DNA from: Lewinellaceae bacterium
GTDB taxonomy: Bacteria > Bacteroidota > Bacteroidia > Chitinophagales > Saprospiraceae
Assembly (NCBI GenBank): GCA_020636215.1
Contig: JACJYG010000005.1
Coordinates: 992,001 to 1,056,000 of the forward strand
Length of the DNA: 64,000 bases
Reading direction: 5' to 3'
Shown: piece after piece, positions 41,520 through 48,289 of the stretch
Numbering within the stretch: position 1 is the first letter of the stretch
How the letters are laid out: each line of letters begins with the position of its first letter
Notes under the pieces: model-generated
What the model saw: the letters and a program-made list of their open reading frames with translations, nothing else
What the model was told of the DNA's origin: nothing
Databases searched by the model: none
Position numbers and translations under genes: made by a program

Positions 41520-42509
41520 TTAAAGCCTGAACGCGGCGCTGGCAAAAGCCAGCCCACCTCCCGAGCCGATGAAAAATACTAAATCTCCTGCATTTAGCAG
41601 GCCTTTTTCCCAGGCGTCGTTAAAAGTAATTGGAATGCAGGCCGAGCCGGTATAACCGTAGTGATGCATGGTGGCAGGGGCTTTTTCGTGAGGTTGCCCC
41701 AGGCGATCCATCGTCTCCCGGATGCTGAAGATGTTGATCTGAGTGAGGAAATAGTGGTTGACCTCATCAGGGCTATGGTGAATGCGGGCGCACAAATTTT
41801 GGGCCATTTTCGTCCAGGTGTCCGGATTGAGTTCCTTAGGGAATTTTCGGACAAACCGCAGTTGGTGTTCATGCTGGGCAATGGCTTCGGTAGTGATCGG
41901 CTCGTGAGTGCCCCCGGCGTAGATACCCATCCAATCGTGGTATTGGCCCTGCGAGAGGAGTTCACTGGCCAGGAATCCCCGTTCGGTATTTTCTTCCGCC
42001 TTGAGCACCACGGCGCCGGCGCCATCGGCAAAGAGGGTGGCGGTCTTTTTATCGGCCAGGTTAAGATAACGGCTCATGGCGTAAGCGCCAATTACGAGGA
42101 TGTATTCATATTGTTCATCGCTTCGGATATACTTGGCCCCGATATCCAGCGCAGTGACGAAGCCGGCGCAGGCTGTATTGATGTCGAATGCTCCGGCCCT
42201 CTTCGCATTCAGCCGGTGTTGCACGACGGAAGCAGTGGAGGGGGAAATATACTCTGGTGTGTCGGTAGCCACTACTATAAGGCCAAGGGCGGCTGGGCTG
42301 ATTCCAGCCCGTTCCAGGGCTTGCTGCCCCGCCAGCACGCAGAGGTCGGCCGTACTCTGTCCATTGGCTACCCAACGGCGTTCGTAGATCTCGACATGTT
42401 CTTGCAGCCAGGAATCGACATCTTCCCCCAGCAATTCATTGAAATAGCTATTGGGGATGATTCGCTCCGGAAGGTAGGCGCCTGTGGCCAGAATGACGGC
42501 ATTACGCAT
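41520..42509 (-). CDS. 3-oxoacyl-ACP synthase III-like (FabH-fold) enzyme with altered active site
   Basis: 329 residues with the FabH/thiolase fold. The nucleophilic Cys is present (NTACAGF, C114). In FabH the His of HQAN and the Asn of GNTSAA complete the Cys-His-Asn triad. Here the corresponding positions read FLTQIN (T256) and YGYTGSA (Y286), so both appear replaced. A His pair (H282, H283) lies just before the second site. Decarboxylative condensation as in FabH is therefore doubtful; acyl transfer or another reaction is possible. First gene of a probable operon with an acyl-CoA ligase. Confidence 0.8.
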   Translation of the reverse strand: MRNAVILATGAYLPERIIPNSYFNELLGEDVDSWLQEHVEIYERRWVANGQSTADLCVLAGQQALERAGISPAALGLIVVATDTPEYISPSTASVVQHRLNAKRAGAFDINTACAGFVTALDIGAKYIRSDEQYEYILVIGAYAMSRYLNLADKKTATLFADGAGAVVLKAEENTERGFLASELLSQGQYHDWMGIYAGGTHEPITTEAIAQHEHQLRFVRKFPKELNPDTWTKMAQNLCARIHHSPDEVNHYFLTQINIFSIRETMDRLGQPHEKAPATMHHYGYTGSACIPITFNDAWEKGLLNAGDLVFFIGSGGGLAFASAAFRL

Positions 42510-42535
42510 GGGAAAGGGCTTATGGGTTGGTTTTT

Positions 42536-42562
42536 GGTTGAGAGGGTTGAGAGGGTTGAGAG
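42536..42562. repeat. Tandem repeat, 9-bp unit GGTTGAGAG, 3 copies
   Basis: Three exact 9-mers, then a G-run and CAACC-rich sequence in the opposite sense (CTCAACCGCCTCAACCTTTCAACC at 42571-42594) that can pair with it. It lies 27 bp upstream of the KASIII-like start. Confidence 0.85.
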
Positions 42563-42621
42563 GGGGGGCAAACTCAACCGCCTCAACCTTTCAACCAGCA
42601 ACGAAGAACAGAAAAACGGTC

Positions 42622-42735
42622 TTACTTATTCCCTCCGGCGCCGGCATCACTTACTTTACCGGCTAGCGTGCCCGTTTGCGCCCAGGAACAGGCCCCTATC
42701 AGGCAAAGGACCGTGAGTGTGAAAAGTCGTTTCAT
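42622..42735 (-). CDS. Tiny exported peptide, possible remnant of a TonB-receptor-type N-terminus
   Basis: The ATG at 42735 gives 37 residues: a clear signal peptide (MKRLFTLTVLCLIGACSWAQ) followed by TGTLAGKVSDAGAGGNK and TAA. The mature part looks like the first strand of a carboxypeptidase-regulatory domain (GxLAGKVSDA), the usual start of TonB-dependent receptors, cut short. It could be a genuine short secreted peptide or a pseudogene fragment. Its stop is 113 bp upstream of the KASIII-like start in the same direction. Confidence 0.45.
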   Translation of the reverse strand: MKRLFTLTVLCLIGACSWAQTGTLAGKVSDAGAGGNK

Positions 42736-42971
42736 GGTTTAGGGTTTAGAACTGATGGCTAGAATTATTAACCAGGAATGCTCAGTAGTTTGAAATTTTA
42801 TGCTATTTGGAATCTTTCTTTTAGGTTGAAATTTGGTATTCAAATTTAGATAATGCCCCGGCTTCCTTTCAATCAGGGCGGAAAAAGGTAAAGCTGACTG
42901 TTTATCAAATTGAGTACTAAAAAATCTTTAAATAGTTGGTTGATAGATGCTTGAAGGCGTGAAATTTGCGG

Positions 42972-42987
42972 GTTGACTTTTGTCAAC
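42972..42987. promoter_or_regulatory. Crp/Fnr-like palindrome
   Basis: GTTGAC-TTTT-GTCAAC is a perfect 6-bp-arm inverted repeat with the TTGA-N6-TCAA spacing of Fnr-type operators. It shares the core TGACTTTYGTCA with the site before ccoI. Its centre is about 85 bp upstream of the likely start of the small Cys/Lys-rich gene's transcript. Confidence 0.5.
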
Positions 42988-43052
42988 AGATGGAAGGGAT
43001 AAAATGGCCGGGAAAGTGATATTTTTTACTCCCTAAATTGAAATCGGCTTAT

Positions 43053-43060
43053 TATATTTG
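43053..43060 (+). promoter_or_regulatory. -7 box of the small Cys/Lys-rich gene
   Basis: TATATTTG is an exact TAnnTTTG match. The only nearby TTG upstream is too close for a standard -33 element, again consistent with activator dependence. The leader would be about 70 nt. Confidence 0.45.
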
Positions 43061-43138
43061 TTCTTGTTATTTAGATCAAGTAAAAATAAGCTGCCTGCTC
43101 CAGTCCTTACAGCCGGCGAGAATGCCTAACCTTTTTTT

Positions 43139-43285
43139 ATGCGAATCAGAAAAAATAACATCGACGCCGACCCTACGGCTTTACGCCTGCCTTTTCCCTT
43201 ACCTGTTGTCGCTGCAAAGGATAAGAAAAAGTGCTGTAAAAAGTACAAGAAAGGAAAACGTTGCAAAAAGTGCCCGGGGCGTTAG
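43139..43285 (+). CDS. Small Cys/Lys-rich protein, 48 aa
   Basis: The ATG at 43139 opens a 48-residue frame. The C-terminal third, KKKCCKKYKKGKRCKKCPGR, has four cysteines and many lysines; the N-terminal part is RIRKNNIDADPTALRLPFPLPVVAA. I recall similarly ending short proteins (CCKKYKKGK-CKKCP) from other Bacteroidota but cannot give them a function. Metal or nucleic-acid binding is plausible. It ends 15 bp before the convergent GDSL gene. A Crp/Fnr-like site and an exact -7 box upstream support expression. Confidence 0.6.
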   Translation: MRIRKNNIDADPTALRLPFPLPVVAAKDKKKCCKKYKKGKRCKKCPGR

Positions 43286-43300
43286 GTTCTCCGTATTATA

Positions 43301-44047
43301 CTATAGAACCCTTCTGACATATTCCTTCAGCAGCTCCACCCATTGGGCGTACATCAGGCCGGAGGGATGCAGGCCATCGGTGGCGACGAGCGCTGGTTGT
43401 TCGAGGCCCTTACGGGAAACAGGCGTTATATCGAAATAAGCCACGCCTCGGCTTTCGGCAATTTGCCGGTTGTAGGCATTATAATGGTCGAGTTCTTCAC
43501 TGATCAAGGAGGGGTTGGGGCGGCTTTGGCCGAAGGGCGTAAAGGCGTAATCGGGAATAGATAAGACAATGACCCGGCTGCTGTCTCCTCCGGCCAAACT
43601 GATGGCGCGGCTCAGCAACTCCGGAAACTGTGCTTCGTAGATCCCGAAATCCTGGCGCTGGTACTGATTATTTACGCCAATCAAAAGAGAAACCAACTGA
43701 TAATTAGAACGCAAGGTGTCGTTATTACTAATAGCGCTGAGCAGGTTACCTGTCGTCCAGCCCGTGCGGGCCACGATGTCCGGCTCTGGAAAATAAAGGC
43801 TGTCGGAAAAACTGGCACGGAGTTGTTCTACTAACTGTACCGGAAAGCGGGAACGATAACTCACGGAGTGGCCAATGGTGTAGGAATCCCCCAAAGCCAA
43901 GTAGTGAATAGTATCTATCGTCGGCTCCTGCGGTGTTTGGGGTTCCTGCGGGATCTCAGGTTCTTCGGTAATAGCCTGCCCCTTTTCACAGGAGCACAGA
44001 AATAAGCCAATAACGGTTAGGAAAATAAGGGCCGGTTTTGCTTTCAT
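43301..44047 (-). CDS. SGNH/GDSL-family hydrolase lipoprotein
   Basis: 248 residues, lipoprotein signal ending LCSC (C20), then a Pro/Glu-rich spacer (EEPEIPQEPQTPQEPTI). Block I is LALGDSYTIG with the nucleophile S55, block III is LLIGVNNQYQ (Asn), and block V is DGLHPSG with the catalytic Asp and His. Such enzymes cleave acyl or acetyl esters. It is envelope-anchored. No operon partner: the next gene in this direction starts beyond the convergent small gene. Confidence 0.9.
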   Translation of the reverse strand: MKAKPALIFLTVIGLFLCSCEKGQAITEEPEIPQEPQTPQEPTIDTIHYLALGDSYTIGHSVSYRSRFPVQLVEQLRASFSDSLYFPEPDIVARTGWTTGNLLSAISNNDTLRSNYQLVSLLIGVNNQYQRQDFGIYEAQFPELLSRAISLAGGDSSRVIVLSIPDYAFTPFGQSRPNPSLISEELDHYNAYNRQIAESRGVAYFDITPVSRKGLEQPALVATDGLHPSGLMYAQWVELLKEYVRRVL

Positions 44048-44153
44048 CGCCTGATTATTTTTAGTTTTCGCATGATGCCTCCTTTAAACAGTTCAGTTTT
44101 GCCTTGTCCCGTTTGGCGCAGGAGCCGGGTAATGCTATTACCTGTTTTACCAT

Positions 44154-44705
44154 TCAACTTTCTTCCCCTGTCATCTCAAATTGCTCAAAGACAACCCATT
44201 CCCGGCCATTATTTTCCAGGAGAGTGATTTCTGACACCAGAAACTGCCGCTCGTATGCTATCCGGGAGAAGTACTCCCAGGCTTCGGGAAAAATACTGCG
44301 TTTCAGGTCCTTGAAAGCTACAGTCAGATGCGGGTTAAAATCGTGTTGGCTATCGTTGATCAGTTCCAGTTCCCGTTTTAATTGTTCCTCTAAACGGTTT
44401 TGCAGGCCAGGGAGTTCATCGTTTCGTTCAACATCTACAAAAATGACGTGGGGTTTAAAGCAGTTGAAATTTTTCAAGCCCTGCAGAAATGATCTTTCCT
44501 GCCGGGCGAAGCGCTGAAGGCAGCCTTCCAATTGGGCCAGCTTATCCGGCGGCCAGCGGAATGGTGAGAAAAGGGTGATATGTGCAGGCGAGCGCAGCGC
44601 CCTTGAGCTTTTGAAGTGCCGGGCAGCATAATGCTTAAAACGAGCTACTTCCGCTTGTATGGCCTCGTCGGGCAGGACGGCGATGAAAAAAAGGTGATCG
44701 GTCAT
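44154..44705 (-). CDS. 2H phosphoesterase (LigT / RNA 2',3'-cyclic phosphodiesterase-like)
   Basis: 183 residues with the two HxTx motifs that define the 2H family: HITL at 42-45 and HLTV at 126-129. Size and layout fit LigT/ThpR-like proteins, which open 2',3'-cyclic phosphates of RNA. No signal peptide, so cytoplasmic. Its physiological substrate is not evident from context. Confidence 0.85.
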   Translation of the reverse strand: MTDHLFFIAVLPDEAIQAEVARFKHYAARHFKSSRALRSPAHITLFSPFRWPPDKLAQLEGCLQRFARQERSFLQGLKNFNCFKPHVIFVDVERNDELPGLQNRLEEQLKRELELINDSQHDFNPHLTVAFKDLKRSIFPEAWEYFSRIAYERQFLVSEITLLENNGREWVVFEQFEMTGEES

Positions 44706-44751
44706 AGTATATTGCTTTATGGTTGGCTTTGGAGGGAGTGTTCAGTTGTTC

Positions 44752-44779
44752 GGGTCCCGTCCTTGTGAGCCGGGTGAAG
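44752..44779. repeat. Dispersed intergenic repeat copy
   Basis: GGGTCCCGTCCTTGTGAGCC followed by GGGTGAAG. The inverted copy at 63478-63505 differs at about six of 28 positions; the 30262-30290 copy shares the CCCGTC and GAGCCGGGTAAAG parts. Confidence 0.65.
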
Positions 44780-44890
44780 TTCGAGTTTCCCGAAACCTCA
44801 ATAAAATCAAGGCTTCCCTGATTCTGACGCTGGATTTGACACAGTTATTTGAAAACTCCCGCTTTGGAGGCGGCAGCTACCACCCCAGCC

Positions 44891-44914
44891 ATATAACAAT
44901 ATAACAATTTGACA
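44891..44914. repeat. Tandem repeat, 8-bp unit ATATAACA, 2 exact copies plus 1 variant
   Basis: ATATAACA, ATATAACA, ATTTGACA. It is the reverse complement of the TATATTGT unit repeated at 34079-34102. Confidence 0.8.
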
Positions 44915-45032
44915 ATATTGTTCGCCCCCACCCGTCAATTTGTCAGCTAATTTAACCTAATCCCGCCAAGCTGGCGTGCTAAATGGTTTGGCATTTAACT
45001 TGCCAGAGCGTTATATAATAAAGAACCATACG

Positions 45033-47459
45033 ATGGCGGAAGAAAAAGGCCCATTATTAACCGACGATGCCGTTGAAATTCAGGAAGATGGCCACCAGCT
45101 ACAGGTGGTGGAAAATGTACTACCTCAGAACCTGACTATCCTTCCACTTCTTCAGCGGCCTATTTTTCCTGGTATCGCGCTCCCATTGACTTTTAGCGGT
45201 ATCAAACAGGTAGATGCTATTAAAAAAGCGGTAGAGGATGAGTCCGGGTATATCGGCCTGGTTTATGCCGAAGAATACAATGAAACGGACTACACCGAAT
45301 CCAACCTTTCTGAAGTGGGTACAGCCTTTCAGATACTGAGAGTCCATACTATTGGCCCCGAGGCTATTCAAGTGCTGGGGCGTGGGGTTACCCGCTTCCG
45401 AAAACGCCGGGTGGTTTTGGTAAAGCCCAGCTTGCGCTGGTCGGTGGAATATTATAGCGAGCCAAAGGAAAAGCCCACCCCAGACCTGAAGGCCTATATG
45501 ATGGCTATCAGTTCGGAGATTAAGGAACTGCTTCGGCTCAACCCCTTGTTTCAGGAGCAGGTCAACCTGGTGGTCGCTCAGCTTAACTACGAATCACCGG
45601 GCCTGACCATGGACATCATCAGCAACCTGCTTTCTTCTGATAGTGAAAGGCTGCAGGAATTGCTGGAGACTTATGATTTATACGACCGCGCCAAATTGCT
45701 CCTGGGCCTGATCAAGGAAGAGCTGGAGATTGCCCGGATTCAGCAGCGCATCTCTCAGCAAATTGAAAATAAGGTCAGCGAACAACAAAAGGAGTTCTTT
45801 CTGCGCGAGCAGCTCAAGGCCATTAAGAAAGAGCTGGGAATGGAAAAGGAAGAGGGCGAATCAGAAGTGGAGAAGATCGAACAGAAGCTGGAGGGTAAGG
45901 AGCTACCAGAAGAAGCACAGAAGGTGGTAAAGGAGGAGTTGGACAAGCTGCGGACGTTGAATATGCAGTCGCCTGAATTTGCCGTTACCCGCAACTATCT
46001 GGAGAGCATTGCCGATCTGCCGTGGGGCGTTTATTCCGAAGACAATTCCGATATCCATAAAGCCCGGGAAATACTGGACCGGGACCATTATGGCCTTCAG
46101 GAGGTCAAGGAACGCATCCTTGAATTTCTCAGTACCGTCGTGCGGAGAGGCTCCATTGCTGGCTCCATTATCTGCCTGGTAGGCCCGCCCGGGGTAGGCA
46201 AGACCTCGGTCGGCAAATCGGTGGCCGGCGCTCTGGGGCGGGAATTCTTCCGATTTTCCGTCGGGGGCATGCACGACGAGGCGGAGATCAAAGGCCACCG
46301 CCGCACCTATATCGGCGCTATGCCAGGTAAGATCATTCAGGCTCTTAAGCGGTTGGGGACGTCCAATCCGGTGATTATGCTGGACGAGATCGACAAGATC
46401 GGCAACAGTTTCCGGGGTGACCCCGCCTCAGCTTTGCTGGAAGTACTGGATCCGGAGCAAAATCACGCTTTCCTGGACCATTACCTCGACATACCCTATG
46501 ACTTGTCGAATGTGCTCTTCATTACTACCGCCAACCAGTTGGACACGATTCCCCGGCCCTTGCTCGACCGCATGGAGGTGATCTCCCTGGCGGGTTACAT
46601 CCTGGAAGAAAAGGTGCAGATCGCCAGGCGGTATCTCATTCCCAAGCAATTGAAGGAACATGGTTTTGATGAAAAGGAAATAACCTTCACAGACGAAGCC
46701 CTGGAATTGATCATCGACGAATATGCCCGCGAGGCTGGGGTGCGCAATCTGGAAAAAAATATCCGAAAGATCGTCCGAAAGGCGGCTCTGAAATTGGCCG
46801 AGCAGGAATCCGTCAAATTGCAGATCGAGAAAAATGATATTGAAAAATGGCTGGGCAAGTCCGTTTTCAATACTGAAAAATTGTATAACAAATCCATTCC
46901 CGGAGTGGCGCTGGGCCTGGCCTACACCTCTCTGGGGGGCACTACTTTGTACATCGAAGCCAACGGCATCCTCAGTAAAAACCCCGGCTTCAAACACACT
47001 GGCCAACTGGGGGATGTGATGCGGGAATCATCCGAGATCGCCTACAGTTATGTCCGCTCTCAGATCTCTCGTTTGGAACCCTATCGGGGCTTTTTTGATC
47101 AGAATATGGTGCACCTTCATGTTCCGGCTGGTGCAACGCCCAAGGATGGCCCCTCCGCCGGTATCACCATGGCCCTGGCCCTATTCTCCCTGGCCACCGG
47201 AAAAGCAGTGCGTAACGATATCGCTATGACCGGCGAACTCACCCTGACCGGAAAAGTACTGCCCATTGGAGGTGTAAAGGAGAAAACCATCGCGGCCAGG
47301 AGAGTGGGCATCCATAACCTTATCCTGCCGGAGGATAACCGGAAAGACTTCGAAGAACTACCGGATTATATCAGGAAAGGCCTCACAATCAATTATGCCG
47401 ACTACTTCGAAGATGTACTGGCGGTGGCCTACCCGGGAGAGTCTTTCTGGAAGGAATAG
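45033..47459 (+). CDS. lon: ATP-dependent protease La (Lon)
   Basis: The ATG at 45033 (MAEEKGPLLTDD) gives 808 residues, normal for LonA; the upstream in-frame extension to 44976 is not Lon-like. The N-terminal substrate domain (LPLLQRPIFPGIALPL) runs to about 310. The AAA+ module has Walker A GPPGVGKT and Walker B VIMLDEIDKIG. The protease domain has S708 in PKDGPSAG and K751 in GGVKEK, 43 residues apart as in other Lon enzymes. It degrades misfolded and regulatory proteins in the cytoplasm. Single-gene unit. Confidence 0.97.
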   Translation: MAEEKGPLLTDDAVEIQEDGHQLQVVENVLPQNLTILPLLQRPIFPGIALPLTFSGIKQVDAIKKAVEDESGYIGLVYAEEYNETDYTESNLSEVGTAFQILRVHTIGPEAIQVLGRGVTRFRKRRVVLVKPSLRWSVEYYSEPKEKPTPDLKAYMMAISSEIKELLRLNPLFQEQVNLVVAQLNYESPGLTMDIISNLLSSDSERLQELLETYDLYDRAKLLLGLIKEELEIARIQQRISQQIENKVSEQQKEFFLREQLKAIKKELGMEKEEGESEVEKIEQKLEGKELPEEAQKVVKEELDKLRTLNMQSPEFAVTRNYLESIADLPWGVYSEDNSDIHKAREILDRDHYGLQEVKERILEFLSTVVRRGSIAGSIICLVGPPGVGKTSVGKSVAGALGREFFRFSVGGMHDEAEIKGHRRTYIGAMPGKIIQALKRLGTSNPVIMLDEIDKIGNSFRGDPASALLEVLDPEQNHAFLDHYLDIPYDLSNVLFITTANQLDTIPRPLLDRMEVISLAGYILEEKVQIARRYLIPKQLKEHGFDEKEITFTDEALELIIDEYAREAGVRNLEKNIRKIVRKAALKLAEQESVKLQIEKNDIEKWLGKSVFNTEKLYNKSIPGVALGLAYTSLGGTTLYIEANGILSKNPGFKHTGQLGDVMRESSEIAYSYVRSQISRLEPYRGFFDQNMVHLHVPAGATPKDGPSAGITMALALFSLATGKAVRNDIAMTGELTLTGKVLPIGGVKEKTIAARRVGIHNLILPEDNRKDFEELPDYIRKGLTINYADYFEDVLAVAYPGESFWKE

Positions 47460-47652
47460 GTAGTAATCTAAAAGTTAGAGTGTGTTCAAATTTCGTTTTC
47501 AGATCGAAGTATGAACTTTGAATGCTGGTTTTTTCAGGCAAGCCTGAGAAAATGTTTCTTTTCAGAATTGTCTTAGGGGTTGAGTCTGGCATTAGGCTTG
47601 AGCTACCCGCGGCATATTGTTCTGCATTTTGGGATAAATAATGTGGCGAATA

Positions 47653-47683
47653 TTGTCATCTGCCCAATAAATGTATATCTTTG
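47653..47683 (+). promoter_or_regulatory. Strong Bacteroidota-type promoter upstream of a non-coding unit
   Basis: TTG (47653-47655), a 20-bp spacer, and TATCTTTG (47676-47683) fully match the consensus. Transcription would start near 47690. Confidence 0.6.
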
Positions 47684-47689
47684 ATGAGC

Positions 47690-48083
47690 AATTGGACGTT
47701 TAAATAGTGTAAATCCGATTGTTTTCAGGCCAGCCGCAGTAATGCGGCATTTCTCTGAACCTTCAGTATTATAGGAAAATCACATCGTTTTCCTGCTCTC
47801 CTAAAACGAAACCCTACGGCCTGGAAACTTAGGGGCGAAAACAGTTAAACAAGCAAGGGGTTATTAGTCCGGCATTTTTTTGCAGGGACAATGTGTAGTC
47901 ATGGCCTATGCGTGCTGCCGGGAAGTCAGGCCTATTTCAAGGAAATACCTGCTGATGGTGTTTGCGTGTCATGCCTGTGCATACCCTCTCCGGGTGAGGC
48001 GCCAGGAGATTTCAGGTAAGATTAACCCCCCTTGCTAACTTTGTTTGTGAGCTGCCCGGAACTTTTTCCGGGCGGCTTTTTTT
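47690..48083 (+). ncRNA. Candidate structured non-coding RNA of about 394 nt
   Basis: The segment runs from a full-match promoter to a strong terminator and has its own downstream neighbour promoter (48102-48130), so it is an independent unit. It holds several stable hairpins: GCCGCA-GTAA-TGCGGC (47733-47748) nested in a TTCAG/CTGAA pair, AGGAAAA/TTTTCCT, and GGCCT/AGGCC. No conserved blocks of RNase P RNA, tmRNA, 6S RNA or common riboswitches were recognised. The longest ATG frame (47891-48019) encodes 42 residues with five Cys and no known motif, so a small protein remains an alternative, as does a decayed gene end. Confidence 0.4.
48051..48083 (+). terminator. Rho-independent terminator of the candidate RNA
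   Basis: GCTGCCCGGA (48051-48060) pairs with TCCGGGCGGC (48067-48076) over 10 bp (one G-T pair), followed by T7. Confidence 0.85.
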
Positions 48084-48101
48084 GTCTACCTAAAAAATGC
48101 T

Positions 48102-48130
48102 TTGGGCATTCTCTTTTTTTATTATCTTTA
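48102..48130 (+). promoter_or_regulatory. Promoter of the giant repeat-protein gene
   Basis: TTG at 48102-48104, an 18-bp spacer, TATCTTTA at 48123-48130 (7 of 8 matches). The leader to the ATG at 48290 would be about 150 nt. Confidence 0.5.
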
Positions 48131-48289
48131 TTCGGGTATTTTTACGCCAGTTCCCCTTCGTGACATTTATAAGAAACCCTTTTAGCCAGAATTATACGGC
48201 CTTACCCCCCTTTATCAAACAACCTATCTGCAAATCTTCTTTGGTTGCCAAAGAGCGCTCCGCTTTTTGGGAGAGTTAAAATTTTTCTT

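Larger units (their letters stand above)
42736..43138. other. Divergent intergenic region with regulatory-looking sites
   Basis: AT-rich leader between the minus-strand peptide gene and the plus-strand Cys/Lys-rich gene. It contains a Crp/Fnr-like palindrome (42972-42987) and a -7 box (43053-43060). No other gene was recognised. Confidence 0.5.
44706..45032. other. Divergent intergenic region upstream of lon
   Basis: Contains one copy of the dispersed CCGGGTAAAG repeat (44752-44779) and an 8-bp tandem array (44891-44914). No clear TTG-N19-TAnnTTTG promoter for lon was found, and no CIRCE-like heat-shock element was recognised. Confidence 0.5.

Noticed and set aside
41661..42716. 351-codon plus-strand frame
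   Set aside because: Antisense to the KASIII-like gene, whose catalytic Cys region and fold are clear; long antisense frames are common in this codon usage.
47534..47547. Terminator of lon (TCAGGC-AA-GCCTGA)
   Set aside because: The loop is only 2 nt and no T-tract follows in the plus direction.
47690..48083. Known RNA families (cobalamin, TPP, c-di-GMP riboswitches, RNase P RNA, tmRNA)
   Set aside because: I compared remembered conserved blocks of each; only scattered short resemblances were found, such as ACCTGCTGATG, and not the required cores.
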